From positions 1-64,000 of the forward strand of contig JAHJIQ010000042.1 in assembly GCA_018823285.1 (NCBI GenBank): a stretch of 64,000 bases of DNA. Direction: 5' to 3'. A program made the translations under genes and the position numbers. Shown one piece after another: positions 34,747 to 43,609 of this stretch. The notes beneath the pieces were generated by a model. It saw only the letters and a program-made list of their open reading frames with translations, ran no database searches and was not told where the DNA came from. Each line of letters opens with the position of its first letter. Within the stretch, counting starts at the first letter, position 1. The stretch is from Pseudomonadota bacterium. GTDB taxonomy: Bacteria; Desulfobacterota; Desulfobulbia; Desulfobulbales; JAGXFP01.

Positions 34747-34971
34747 GGTTTTGTTTAACTTGAGATTAGAGTTGATTCTGTCTGATATTCCCGCATTCTG
34801 TGTTGCAGAAGAAACCGCTCATTTTGGCGATTGAAGGATTCAGTCGGCAGAATTAAGTAGTTTGAATGCAATTTTCGCATTCAATTTCATACGGTTATTT
34901 CGTCGTTCCGGAGTTAACCCGAAATGTCGTAATGTGGCCTAAAAATTGAAATTTTCTAAAATAATAAGTTT
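34747..34971. other. Intergenic region between dxr and rseP
   Basis: This 225-bp gap in an otherwise compact operon is AT-rich and could carry an internal promoter for rseP-tsaB. No convincing -35/-10 pair or terminator was seen. Confidence 0.4.
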
Positions 34972-36165
34972 TCAGCTCGTACCTTTCAACTGACTATACT
35001 TGATATGCAGAGATTCAACCACCGATTCGGCGAGAACTCTCGCTTCGATGTCGGCGGCCAGGATGTTTTCCAGGGTGGAGGCGTCACCCGCTTCCATTCT
35101 GCTCACGGTTTCAGAAACGGTCAGTGAGATCTCGGGAAATCTGATCCGGCCGTCGAGGAAGGCATTGACTGCGACCTCATTGGCGGCGTTCAATGCCGCC
35201 GGCAAGGTCCCCCCGCGTTTGCAGACCTGATAGGCGAGTTTTAAAGCCGGGAACTTTTTAAAATCGGGGGCCAGGAACTGGAGATCAGGAGCCTTGGCCA
35301 GATTCAGGCGGGGCAGCGGCAGTTTCAATCTTTCCGGGAAGGTGAGGGCGTATGCGATGGGAATCTTCATGTCCGGGACACCGAGATGGGCGATCACCGA
35401 GCCGTCAAGAAATTCAACCATCGAATGAACGATGGACTGCGGATGAATGAGGACCTCAATTTCTTCGATGTTCATTCCGAAAAGAAAGTGGGCTTCAATA
35501 ACTTCTAGACCCTTGTTCATCAGGGTCGCCGAATCGATCGAGATCTTTCTGCCCATACTCCAGTTGGGGTGGGCGAGGGCCTCTTCGGGAGTCACGTCCC
35601 ACAGTTCACGCTCCGGCCTGCTGTAGAAAGGGCCTCCGGAGGCGGTCAGGATCAGGTGGGTCACGTCTTCGCGGCGGCCTGCATCAAGCCCCTGGTCAAT
35701 GGCGCTGTGCTCGCTGTCGACGGGGTGGATGTGGACCCGTTTCCGGCGGGCGGTCTCCATCACCAGATTCCCGGCCATTACCAATGTTTCCTTGTTGGCC
35801 AGGGCGATGTTCTTGCCCCCGTTGATCGCGGCAAGGGTCGGGGTGAGGCCCGCCGCCCCGACAATGGCCGAAACCACCATATCGGCGGAAGGGACACAGG
35901 CGACTCTTTCATTCCCCTCGGAGCCGGAGAAAACCCTGCTCCGCCATTTTTCCGGCAGAATTCCGATCAGTTCACCGGCAAGGGCTGGGTCGGCCACCGA
36001 GACAAGTTCCGGGTCAAAGGCATCGATCTGTTCCTTGAGAAGCCTGATATTGCTGCCGGCGGCAAGCCCTGCAACCCGGAAGCGCCCCGGATACTGCCGG
36101 ACCACTTCGAGTACGTTACGGCCGATTGATCCGGTCGATCCGAGTATTGATATGTTCCTGGCCAT
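34972..36165 (-). CDS. dxr: 1-deoxy-D-xylulose 5-phosphate reductoisomerase
   Basis: A 397-residue Dxr (IspC) that converts DXP to MEP with NADPH in isoprenoid synthesis. NADPH motif GSTGSIGRNVL at the N-terminus, then NGGKNIALANKETLVMAG, PVDSEHSAIDQ, LTASGGPF, HPNWSMGRKISIDSATLMNKGLEVIEAHFLF, and the C-terminal NAANEVAVNAFLDG block. Full length for the family. Thirty bases after cdsA on the same strand, giving isoprenoid synthesis genes (uppS, dxr) in one operon. Confidence 0.96.
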   Translation of the reverse strand: MARNISILGSTGSIGRNVLEVVRQYPGRFRVAGLAAGSNIRLLKEQIDAFDPELVSVADPALAGELIGILPEKWRSRVFSGSEGNERVACVPSADMVVSAIVGAAGLTPTLAAINGGKNIALANKETLVMAGNLVMETARRKRVHIHPVDSEHSAIDQGLDAGRREDVTHLILTASGGPFYSRPERELWDVTPEEALAHPNWSMGRKISIDSATLMNKGLEVIEAHFLFGMNIEEIEVLIHPQSIVHSMVEFLDGSVIAHLGVPDMKIPIAYALTFPERLKLPLPRLNLAKAPDLQFLAPDFKKFPALKLAYQVCKRGGTLPAALNAANEVAVNAFLDGRIRFPEISLTVSETVSRMEAGDASTLENILAADIEARVLAESVVESLHIKYSQLKGTS

Positions 36166-36195
36166 GGTCGGGTAAACGTACTCCGGATGAATGGA

Positions 36196-37020
36196 TCAGC
36201 TGGTGAGAAAGCCGAAGTGAATCATATAGAAGAGAACCGGGGTGGCGATCATCAGGGAGTCGAGCCGGTCGAGAACCCCACCGTGCCCGGGGAGGATATT
36301 CCCGGAATCCTTAACGCCCATGGTTCTTTTAATCACCGATTCGGTAAGGTCGCCCATGATGCCGACAAAGGTCAGGAAGATGGTCAGAACGGACATTTTT
36401 ACGATTGAAAACCCTGGAAAAAGCAGGATGCAGACGATGATCGCGGCGGTAATGCTGCCAAGCAGTCCGCCGATGAGCCCTTCGATGGTTTTCCCCGGGC
36501 TGATCGCCGGAGCGAGCTTGTGGCGGCCGAGATATTTGCCGGAAAAGTAGGCTGCGGAGTCGGAAAAGACGGTGATGATGGTCAAAAGGAAAAGCCAGTG
36601 GGTTCCCTTGGGAACGGTGAGCAGCAATGTGAAATGGGAGAAGCTGAAGCCCACATAGAAAATGCCGAAGCCAAGCCTCTGCATCAGCACAAAACCGTTC
36701 ATCTGGCTGTTGACGTCGTTTAAGGTGGTATACCGGGAAAGGGCATAGACAATCAGAAAGAAAAGAGCGATGAAGAGGGCGGCGGAAACCGTTTCCGAAT
36801 TGCCTTCGTAGGCGGCCAGAAGCGGGAAGAGACCGAGCAGAATGCCGGTGATCCTGTCATGGCGGCTGAATTTGGCCAGGGTCATAACGTAATATTCGTT
36901 CAGGGCCATCGCGCCGAGGCCCACGAACACCAGCCAGAAAAACCAGAAAGGCCCGTAGAGGAGAAGGGCCAGCCAGCCGATGCCGATGATAACCCCTGTA
37001 ATGATTCTGGTTCTGGTCAT
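36196..37020 (-). CDS. cdsA: Phosphatidate cytidylyltransferase
   Basis: A 274-residue multi-TM enzyme that makes CDP-diacylglycerol from phosphatidate and CTP for phospholipid synthesis. The family signature near the C-terminus is present: KRTMGVKDSGNILPGHGGVLDRLDSLM, preceded by DSAAYFSGKYLGRHKLAPAISPGKTIEG. Its start overlaps the uppS stop by 4 bases (ATGA), indicating translational coupling. Confidence 0.96.
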   Translation of the reverse strand: MTRTRIITGVIIGIGWLALLLYGPFWFFWLVFVGLGAMALNEYYVMTLAKFSRHDRITGILLGLFPLLAAYEGNSETVSAALFIALFFLIVYALSRYTTLNDVNSQMNGFVLMQRLGFGIFYVGFSFSHFTLLLTVPKGTHWLFLLTIITVFSDSAAYFSGKYLGRHKLAPAISPGKTIEGLIGGLLGSITAAIIVCILLFPGFSIVKMSVLTIFLTFVGIMGDLTESVIKRTMGVKDSGNILPGHGGVLDRLDSLMIATPVLFYMIHFGFLTS

Positions 37021-37763
37021 TTTGCAAGCACCTGTTCAGAAGTTTTGCCGAATCGCCTCTGCCTGGATTGAAAATCCTTCAACGCGTCGATGAACTGCTC
37101 TTTCCGGAAATCAGGCCACAGGGTGTCGGTAATCAGGATTTCAGCATAAGAAAGCTGCCAGAGCAGGAAATTGCTGAGCCTCGATTCCCCGCCGGTCCTG
37201 ATCAGCAGATCCGGGTCCTTCAGGCCTGCGGTATCGAGATGGGTAGAAATTGTTTCTTCGGTGATCGCCGTCGGAGAGAGCGCCCCCGTGCGGCATTGCT
37301 CCGCGATTTTCCGGACCGCCCTGGTCAGTTCGTCACGTCCGCCGTAACTTAAGGCGAGATTAAGAACCAGGCCGTCGTTATCCTTTGTTCTTTCGGAAAC
37401 CGAGACCAGGATCTCGCGAACCTCAACGGGCAGCCTGTCGATCTGTCCGATAGTGCGCAGGGAGACATTGTTTTTGACCAGAGCGTCGAGTTCGCTCCGG
37501 AGAAACGTTTTCAGGAGTCCCATCAACGCCTGTACTTCGACCGCCGGGCGGTTCCAGTTTTCGGTTGAAAACGCATAGAGGGTGAGTGCTTTGATCTCCA
37601 GTTCCCGGGCGGCGGTGACGATTTCCCGCACCGAAACTACCCCCTGCTTGTGGCCGAGAGGTCTGGGCATGCCCCGATTCTGGGCCCAGCGCCCGTTCCC
37701 GTCCATGATGATGGCCACATGTCCGGGCAGCCGGGTCGGATCCAGTTCGGGTGATTCAGTCAT
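37017..37763 (-). CDS. uppS: Isoprenyl (undecaprenyl diphosphate) synthase
   Basis: A 248-residue cis-prenyltransferase: HVAIIMDGNGRWAQNRGMPRPLGHKQG (catalytic Asp D21), LTLYAFSTENWNRP, LALSYGGRDELTRAVR, and PDLLIRTGGESRLSNFLLWQLSYAE. It makes the C55 lipid carrier for peptidoglycan and LPS. It lies 48 bases after frr and overlaps cdsA. Confidence 0.96.
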   Translation of the reverse strand: MTESPELDPTRLPGHVAIIMDGNGRWAQNRGMPRPLGHKQGVVSVREIVTAARELEIKALTLYAFSTENWNRPAVEVQALMGLLKTFLRSELDALVKNNVSLRTIGQIDRLPVEVREILVSVSERTKDNDGLVLNLALSYGGRDELTRAVRKIAEQCRTGALSPTAITEETISTHLDTAGLKDPDLLIRTGGESRLSNFLLWQLSYAEILITDTLWPDFRKEQFIDALKDFQSRQRRFGKTSEQVLAK

Positions 37764-37811
37764 CTTTTGCAGAGCCGCCTTCTGTAGCAGGAAGGAAAGT
37801 GAAGAAGGTGG

Positions 37812-38366
37812 TCAAACCTCCATGACCTCGTTTTCTTTGGCAGCCATCAGGTCATCGATCTGTTTGATGAACTTGTCCGTTTCAGCCTGAGACTCATCCT
37901 GGAGGCGAAAGAGATCGTCCTCGGTGATTTCTTTATTGTTTTTCTGCTTTTTCAGGGTGTCGATGGCATCCCGGCGGGAATTTCGAACGGCGACCCGATA
38001 TTCCTCGGTGATTTTTTTGACCTGCTTGACCAGGGTTTTGCGTCTTTCTTCGGTAAGCTGGGGGATGCTGACCCGGATCAGCTTGCCGTCATTGACCGGA
38101 TTCAATCCTAGCTCAGCCTTATGGATGGCTCTTTCGATATGTCCAAGAAGCTGGGTGTCCCAGGCCTGGATCTGGATCAGCCTGCTTTCGGGGATGGTCA
38201 GGGTTGCGACCTGGTTCAGGGGCATTGATGAGCCGTACGCATCAACCTTGACACTGTCGAGTAAGGACAGGGACGCTCTGCCGGTACGCACCTTCGAGAG
38301 TTCACGTTTGAAAGACTCAACGCTGTCTTCCATCTTTACCTGCATCAACTCAATCACTTCACTCAT
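37812..38366 (-). CDS. frr: Ribosome recycling factor
   Basis: A 184-residue RRF with the two-domain pattern: [41 protein letters not shown], then [37 protein letters not shown]. It splits post-termination ribosomes with EF-G. Its ATG overlaps the pyrH stop by 4 bases. Confidence 0.97.
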   Translation of the reverse strand: MSEVIELMQVKMEDSVESFKRELSKVRTGRASLSLLDSVKVDAYGSSMPLNQVATLTIPESRLIQIQAWDTQLLGHIERAIHKAELGLNPVNDGKLIRVSIPQLTEERRKTLVKQVKKITEEYRVAVRNSRRDAIDTLKKQKNNKEITEDDLFRLQDESQAETDKFIKQIDDLMAAKENEVMEV

Positions 38367-39088
38367 TTCCCCTCTCCTTTAATGATTGTCCCGGTATTCT
38401 CGCCGCAGACAGCCTTGCGGATATTGCCCGGTTTGTTCAAGTCAAAGACAAGGATAGTTTTGCTGTTGTCCCTGGCAAGCGAGATCGCAGCAGAATCCAT
38501 GACCCGCAGCTGCCTGCGGAGAACTTCGGTATAGGTCAGCTCATCAAATTTTACGGCATCGCTATGGACGAGGGGGTCTTTGTCGTAGACCCCGTCAACC
38601 CTGGTCGCCTTGCAGATCACTTCGGCATCGATCTCCAGGCCCCGCAGGACCGCCGCCGTATCGGTGGTGAAAAACGGATTGCCGGTCCCGGCGGCAAAGA
38701 TCACCACTCTCTTTTTTTTAAGATGGTGCATCGCCCGCTGTCTGGCATAGGGCTCGCAGACTGTCTGCATCGGGATGGCGGAGAGAACCCGGCTCGCGAT
38801 TTTTTTTCGGGACAGGGCCTCTTTCATTGCCAGGCAGTTGATCACCGTGGCGAGCATGCCCATATTGTCGGCGGAGGTCCGGTCCATCCCGTCGGAAACC
38901 CCGGCGACACCGCGGAAGATATTGCCCGCGCCGATCACCAGGCCGACCTGAACCCCGAGCTCGGTGAGTTCCTTGATCTCACCGGCCACATAGGCCAGCA
39001 TCTCAGGATTGATCCCGTAGGATGATTTGCCCATCAGCGCTTCACCGCTGAGTTTTAACAGGACCCGTTTGAACTTGTTTTCCGCCAA
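38363..39088 (-). CDS. pyrH: UMP kinase
   Basis: A 241-residue UMP kinase of the amino acid kinase fold: [80 protein letters not shown]. It phosphorylates UMP to UDP. The initiator is TTG at 39088, preceded by AAGGA at a suitable distance; no ATG is available in the first codons. Rare TTG starts are consistent with family-length alignment. Confidence 0.95.
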   Translation of the reverse strand: MAENKFKRVLLKLSGEALMGKSSYGINPEMLAYVAGEIKELTELGVQVGLVIGAGNIFRGVAGVSDGMDRTSADNMGMLATVINCLAMKEALSRKKIASRVLSAIPMQTVCEPYARQRAMHHLKKKRVVIFAAGTGNPFFTTDTAAVLRGLEIDAEVICKATRVDGVYDKDPLVHSDAVKFDELTYTEVLRRQLRVMDSAAISLARDNSKTILVFDLNKPGNIRKAVCGENTGTIIKGEGK

Positions 39089-39162
39089 CTGGTATTCCTT
39101 AGATAAGAGCTGTTATTATTTCGCTTGTTTCTGAATTCTGACTTCTGACTTCTCTATTAATC

Positions 39163-39756
39163 TCAGACGCCGACCTGGAAGCGGGCGAATTTTTTCACGC
39201 TGATGTTTTCACCAAGTTTGGCGATGAGTTCGTTCAGCAGATCCTGAATGGAAACATCGGGGTTCTTGACGAACTTCTGTTCCATGAGGCTGACCTCGGC
39301 GAAGTATTTATCAAGCTTTCCGGTAACCATCTTCTCGGCAATGTTTTCGGGTTTGCCGGATTCCATGGCCTGGGCCTTGAAGATTTCCTTCTCCCGGTCA
39401 ACAAGCTCCTGTGGAATGTCTTCCCTTTTGATCGATACCGGATTGCTGGCGGCGATGTGCATGGCGATGTCCTTGGCAAAACCCTGGAATACATCCGATT
39501 TGGCAACGAAATCGGTTTCGCAGCCGACCTCGACCATCACTCCCAGTTTCCCGCCTGCATGGATATAGGTTTCGATCACGCCTTCGCTGGTGGCCCGGTC
39601 CGCTCTTTTCTGCGCGACGGCAAGTCCTTTCTGGCGAAGGTAGTCGATTGATTTCTCCATGTCGCCATTGTTTTCGGCCAGTGCCTTTTTGCAGTCCATC
39701 ATTCCCGCGTTGGTTTTATCGCGGAGTTCCTTAACCATCTGACTTGTTATTTGCAC
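39163..39756 (-). CDS. tsf: Elongation factor Ts, short form
   Basis: A 197-residue EF-Ts: VKELRDKTNAGMMDCKKALAENNGD at the N-terminus, VEVGCETDFVAKSD in the core, and a C-terminal QDLLNELIAKLGENISVKKFARFQVG. It is shorter than the E. coli protein (283) and matches the short form in many other bacteria. The initiator is GTG at 39756 with GGAG upstream. It recycles EF-Tu GDP. Second gene after rpsB. Confidence 0.96.
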   Translation of the reverse strand: MQITSQMVKELRDKTNAGMMDCKKALAENNGDMEKSIDYLRQKGLAVAQKRADRATSEGVIETYIHAGGKLGVMVEVGCETDFVAKSDVFQGFAKDIAMHIAASNPVSIKREDIPQELVDREKEIFKAQAMESGKPENIAEKMVTGKLDKYFAEVSLMEQKFVKNPDVSIQDLLNELIAKLGENISVKKFARFQVGV

Positions 39757-39852
39757 GACGAATACTCCTGACCCAGATAATGGGAAGTTTTTCAGGCCCT
39801 GAACAAGACCTTTTGTTATTGGAATATAGCTTGAAACCCGTCACTGACCAAG

Positions 39853-39886
39853 CCGCAGCATCCGCTTATGAAAACGGATGCTGCGG
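39853..39886 (-). other. Perfect hairpin between rpsB and tsf
   Basis: A 12-bp perfect stem CCGCAGCATCCG/CGGATGCTGCGG with a 10-base loop. On the minus strand no T-run follows, so it is not a complete intrinsic terminator. It could be a processing site or partial attenuator between rpsB and tsf. Confidence 0.7.
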
Positions 39887-39923
39887 GCCTGTGGTCTGGA
39901 AGAACAAATACTTTGTACTGATT

Positions 39924-40715
39924 TTATTCTTCAGTGTCATCCGCAGAGGTTTCAACAACCTCCACCGGTTCGGTGACTGCAGCGGCAGCCATTTCCGGCT
40001 TGGCATCGCTGTCGACTTCCTGGAAATCCTGTCTCTGCTCCTTGCCGGCGATGACTGCGTCGGCAATTTTTGAGGTGATGAGCTTGATTGATTTGATCGC
40101 ATCATCATTGGCCGGAATCGGGAAATCGATGCCGTCGGGATCGCAGTTGGTATCGGCCATGGCGATGACCGGAATCCCAAGACGGTTGGCTTCGTCGACG
40201 GCGATGTTTTCACGTTTCGGATCCACCACAAAGAGAGCTGCGGGCAGCCCCTTCATGTTTGCGATACCGCCGAGGTTGCGCTCAAGTTTCACAGCTTCCT
40301 TGGTCATCATCAGGACTTCTTTCTTCTTGTACTGGTTGATGGTGCCGTCTTCCTGCATCGCCTTAATGGATTTCAAGCGGTCAATGGACTTGCGGATGGT
40401 CTGGAAGTTGGTCATCATGCCGCCGAGCCAGCGGTTGGTAATATGGTACATGCCGCAGCGTTCCGCCTCTTCACGGATGATGTCCTGGGCCTGGCGTTTG
40501 GTGCCGACGAACAGTACGGTGCCGCCCTTGGCAACCGCTTTCTGGACGGCCTCGTAGGCTGCGTTGAACATCGGCAGGGTCTTGTCGAGGTTGATGATAT
40601 AAATCTTGCTGCGTGCGCCGTAGATGTACGGACGCATTTTCGGGTTCCAGCGGTGGGTCTGATGACCGAAGTGCATTCCGGCCTCCAGCATATCCTTCAT
40701 GTTGATGTAAGACAT
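39924..40715 (-). CDS. rpsB: 30S ribosomal protein S2
   Basis: A 263-residue S2: [22 protein letters not shown], the [11 protein letters not shown] block, [25 protein letters not shown], and [47 protein letters not shown] Glu/Ala-rich tail follows. GAAAGGAG lies upstream of the ATG. First gene of the operon; a structured leader precedes it. Confidence 0.97.
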   Translation of the reverse strand: MSYINMKDMLEAGMHFGHQTHRWNPKMRPYIYGARSKIYIINLDKTLPMFNAAYEAVQKAVAKGGTVLFVGTKRQAQDIIREEAERCGMYHITNRWLGGMMTNFQTIRKSIDRLKSIKAMQEDGTINQYKKKEVLMMTKEAVKLERNLGGIANMKGLPAALFVVDPKRENIAVDEANRLGIPVIAMADTNCDPDGIDFPIPANDDAIKSIKLITSKIADAVIAGKEQRQDFQEVDSDAKPEMAAAAVTEPVEVVETSADDTEE

Positions 40716-41035
40716 TTCCTGCTCCTTTCTGGTTGTTCGTCCACCCCGTGTCCCGACCCTTTTCAGGGCACCAGTGGGATACGTTATCCGGGGTGTGTGA
40801 ATTTGCCGGCTCCCACGCTGCGCAGACCTTCATGGTCCGGGCAGATTCATGTGAGCCGATGTAAAAAAAACGATGACAAATATAAAACGGACTTTAATAA
40901 CATTATGGTCAATAATTTGCAAGACTGAAGGGGGGCTGCCGAGATAAAAACCTTGACGGCGCCGGACAAAGAAATAAAATGGCAGGTTTCCTGATCCCGA
41001 AAAGATCCTAAATCGACCACCAACTGCTGGAACAG
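40716..41035. other. Divergent control region of rpsB and waaF
   Basis: Holds the rpsB leader and an AT-rich part (about 40865-40925) that is the likely promoter zone for the minus-strand rpsB operon. A weak TTGCAA/TATTAA pair with a 17-base spacer can be read there, but no clear consensus promoter is visible. Confidence 0.4.
40742..40795 (-). promoter_or_regulatory. Structured 5' leader of rpsB
   Basis: Outer stem CACCCCG (40742-40748) pairs with CGGGGTG (40789-40795). Inside are TCCC/GGGA and a CCCTTTTCAGGG hairpin. The structure ends about 26 bases before the start codon, where an S2-binding autoregulatory leader is known in several bacteria. A role in feedback control by S2 is inferred. 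Confidence 0.55.
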
Positions 41036-42079
41036 ATGCTGACTGACGACCTTAAACCTGACAAGATCCTGATCAGATCCACCAACTGGATCGGCGATGC
41101 CATTATGACTACTCCTGCTGTCAGGACAATCAGGGAGAATTATCCGGAGGCGATGATTTCAATCCTCGCATACCCTTGGGTTGCCGACATCTTCCGTAAC
41201 TGTCCCCATGTTGATGAGGTGATCATTTTTGATAAGAAGGGGGTTCATCAGGGGCTGCAAGGTTTGTGGCGGCTTGCCGGGGAGTTGCGGTCCCGGCGCT
41301 TTGATCTGGCGATTCTGCTGCAGAATGCCTTTGAAGCGGCCTTTATCACCCTGCTTGCCGGAATCCCTGCCCGGGCCGGATATATCAGGGACGGACGGCG
41401 ACTGCTGCTGAATTATCCGGTCGCCATCAGACCGGAAGTACGTAAACTGCACCAGGTCCACTACTATCAGTGGCTGTGTCGAGATCTCGGCATGACCGCC
41501 GGACCCGATGAACTTTTCCTCCAGGTGTCTTCCGAGGCGGCACAATGGGCCGCAGACTTTGTCGCCGGTGCGGGCACTCGCCCGGTGATCGGGTTGAATC
41601 CCGGTGCGGCGTATGGGCCTGCCAAATGCTGGCCGGTTGAACGATATGGCGAGCTTGCCGCTGTGCTTACGGAAAAATATAATGCGGTGATTCCGGTGTT
41701 CGGCACCGGGGCGGACCAGACGACTGCTGAAACGATCCGGAGTTTTGCCCCTGAACATGTGATTGATCTTGCCGGAAAGACCTCACTTGGTGAAGCCATG
41801 GCCCTGATCGCTTCCTGCGACGTTTTTGTGACCAACGATTCCGGGCTGATGCATGTGGCTGCCGCGCAGAAAACGCCCCTGGTCGCCATCTTCGGCTCCA
41901 CCGATCCGGTAGCGACCGGGCCTTTTGCCGAGGACGTCCTGATTATCCGGAAGGAGATGGAGTGCCAGCCCTGTTTCAAGACGCACTGCCGCACGGATTT
42001 CAGCTGTATGAAAGAAATCGGGGTCGCAGAAGTTTCCGAAGGGGTCGCCCGGATGCTTTCAGCCGGAAAAAAAAGGTGA
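41036..42079 (+). CDS. waaF: Lipopolysaccharide heptosyltransferase II
   Basis: A 347-residue GT9 glycosyltransferase: ILIRSTNWIGDAIMTTPAVRTIRENYP, VIGLNPGAAYGPAKCWP, IPVFGTGADQ, DLAGKTSLGEAMALIASCDVFVTNDSGLMHVAAA, and PLVAIFGSTDP. It adds the second L-glycero-D-manno-heptose to inner-core LPS at the cytoplasmic membrane face. Four bases before gmhB, same strand, forming a heptose pathway pair. Confidence 0.94.
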   Translation: MLTDDLKPDKILIRSTNWIGDAIMTTPAVRTIRENYPEAMISILAYPWVADIFRNCPHVDEVIIFDKKGVHQGLQGLWRLAGELRSRRFDLAILLQNAFEAAFITLLAGIPARAGYIRDGRRLLLNYPVAIRPEVRKLHQVHYYQWLCRDLGMTAGPDELFLQVSSEAAQWAADFVAGAGTRPVIGLNPGAAYGPAKCWPVERYGELAAVLTEKYNAVIPVFGTGADQTTAETIRSFAPEHVIDLAGKTSLGEAMALIASCDVFVTNDSGLMHVAAAQKTPLVAIFGSTDPVATGPFAEDVLIIRKEMECQPCFKTHCRTDFSCMKEIGVAEVSEGVARMLSAGKKR

Positions 42080-42084
42080 CGATC

Positions 42085-42696
42085 ATGCACAGTGACAAAA
42101 AGAAGCGCGCCGTTTTCCTCGATCGGGACGGCACTATCAATGAGCAGATGGGGTATATCAACCATCTTGACCGTTTCGTCATGCTGCCCGGGGTCGCCGG
42201 GGCGATTCGCCGCCTCAATGAAAAGGGGATCCCGGTCTTCGTGGTGACCAATCAGTCCGGTCTGGCAAGGGGGTATTTTCCGGAGTCTCTGCTGGTCGAG
42301 GTTCATGAAAAAATGAATCGCGAGCTTGCCGAAGGTGGGGCGAAAGTGGACGGAATCTACATCTGCCCGCATCATCCCGAGGCGAAGGAGGAAAGGTTCA
42401 GGATCAACTGTGACTGCCGGAAACCGAAAACCGGCCTCTTTCGCGCGGCGGCGGCCGATTATGGGATTGACCTTGCCTCCTCATATGTGGTGGGCGACCG
42501 CTGGTCCGACCTGAAGGCGGCGGCGGCCTGCGGCGCCAGAGGGGTTCTGGTCCTTACCGGGTATGGACGCGGGGATTACCAGTACATCGGCCCGACCCGG
42601 AAGGTCCAGCCGGACTTTGTGGCGGAGGATCTTGCCGCAGCGGTGGAATGGATCATCGGCGAGCTGGATAAAAAAGAAGCCGGAACCGGGAGTTAG
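42085..42696 (+). CDS. gmhB: D-glycero-beta-D-manno-heptose 1,7-bisphosphate 7-phosphatase
   Basis: A 203-residue HAD-family phosphatase: VFLDRDGTINEQMGYI (nucleophile Asp), VVTNQSGLARGYF, CPHHPEAKEERFRINCDCRKPKTG (zinc-binding Cys/His cluster typical of GmhB) and VVGDRWSDLKAAAACG. It removes the C7 phosphate in ADP-heptose synthesis. The ATG at 42085 has AAGGTGA upstream; the frame from 41962 overlaps waaF and is not used. Confidence 0.94.
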   Translation: MHSDKKKRAVFLDRDGTINEQMGYINHLDRFVMLPGVAGAIRRLNEKGIPVFVVTNQSGLARGYFPESLLVEVHEKMNRELAEGGAKVDGIYICPHHPEAKEERFRINCDCRKPKTGLFRAAAADYGIDLASSYVVGDRWSDLKAAAACGARGVLVLTGYGRGDYQYIGPTRKVQPDFVAEDLAAAVEWIIGELDKKEAGTGS

Positions 42697-42737
42697 AAGG
42701 ATCTTCACCAGACCTCCTCTTCAACCGGCGGGGGCTG

Positions 42738-43046
42738 CTAATGCTCCTTGGTTTTAGAAAAATCAAAAACAAGTTCGTTCTTTCTGACCAGTCCGAATTT
42801 TTTGCGGGCGATCTCTTCGAGATATACCGGGTCGCTGGTCAGGCGGGTGATCTCTTCCTCAAGAAGCCTGTTTTTCTCAATCAGCTCCCGGTTGCTCTGC
42901 CTGACGGTTTCCAGTTCATTATTTATCCGGACGTGTTTGACCAGCCCCCATGGTGAGAAGAGGATCCAGATGACCAGGAAAAGAAGGGCGGCAATTATGA
43001 TATTGCCGAGTTTTCTTTTTTCCCGTATGGAAAAATCTAAGTTCAC
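42738..43046 (-). CDS. ftsB: FtsB/DivIC family septum formation initiator
   Basis: A 102-residue bitopic protein: short cytoplasmic N-terminus, one TM (IIIAALLFLVIWILF, about 16-31), then a coiled coil (NNELETVRQSNRELIEKNRLLEEEI) and the conserved DPVYLEEIARKKFGLVRKNELVFDF end. It bridges FtsL and FtsQ in the divisome. It is transcribed toward gmhB. Confidence 0.92.
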   Translation of the reverse strand: MNLDFSIREKRKLGNIIIAALLFLVIWILFSPWGLVKHVRINNELETVRQSNRELIEKNRLLEEEITRLTSDPVYLEEIARKKFGLVRKNELVFDFSKTKEH

Positions 43047-43186
43047 AGAGTCTCCGGTTCAGGTACAGGGTTCTGGAAAACAAGTTGCGGCAGCGGTCGC
43101 GGACAGACGGTTTTTATGTCCGGCAAAGATTTTTACCAGTAATTCGTTTCAGTTGCGATGAGATTATACCAGGGATTTTAGAAAGC

Positions 43187-43606
43187 ATGGTTGCTGAGCG
43201 CAAGAAAATATATCTGGTCAGCAGCTGTCTGATGGGGTTGAAGACCCGTTACGACGGGGCTGCAAAGCCGTCTCCGCAGTGTATGGAATTTCTTGAAGGT
43301 GCGGTCTGGGTGCCGGTCTGTCCCGAGCAGCTTGGCGGGCTCGCCACCCCGCGGCTGCCGGCGGAGATCGTGGATGGTGACGGAGATGATGTTCTGGCAG
43401 GGAACGCCGGAGTCGTCAACAGCGGCGGCGTGGAGGTGACCGGAAAATTTGTGGAAGGCGCCCGCCAGGTGCTGTTCATCGCCGAAAAACTGGGTGTGGA
43501 TGGAATTCTTCTCAAAAGCGGGAGCCCCTCCTGCGGCTGTGGAGAAATATTGGGGGTCACGGCCGCATTATTGCGGAACAACGGTTTTCCGGTGAGAGAA
43601 TTTTAA
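43187..43606 (+). CDS. DUF523 family protein
   Basis: A 139-residue cytosolic protein: YLVSSCLMGLKTRYDGAAKPS, VPVCPEQLGGLATPRLPAEIV, VEGARQVLFIAEKLGVDGILLKSGSPSCGCGEI. This is DUF523, with conserved Cys residues that may bind metal or an iron-sulfur cluster. The ATG at 43187 fits the family start; earlier in-frame sequence overlaps the ftsB promoter. Function unknown. It converges with the hybrid kinase. Confidence 0.9.
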   Translation: MVAERKKIYLVSSCLMGLKTRYDGAAKPSPQCMEFLEGAVWVPVCPEQLGGLATPRLPAEIVDGDGDDVLAGNAGVVNSGGVEVTGKFVEGARQVLFIAEKLGVDGILLKSGSPSCGCGEILGVTAALLRNNGFPVREF

Positions 43607-43609
43607 TCT

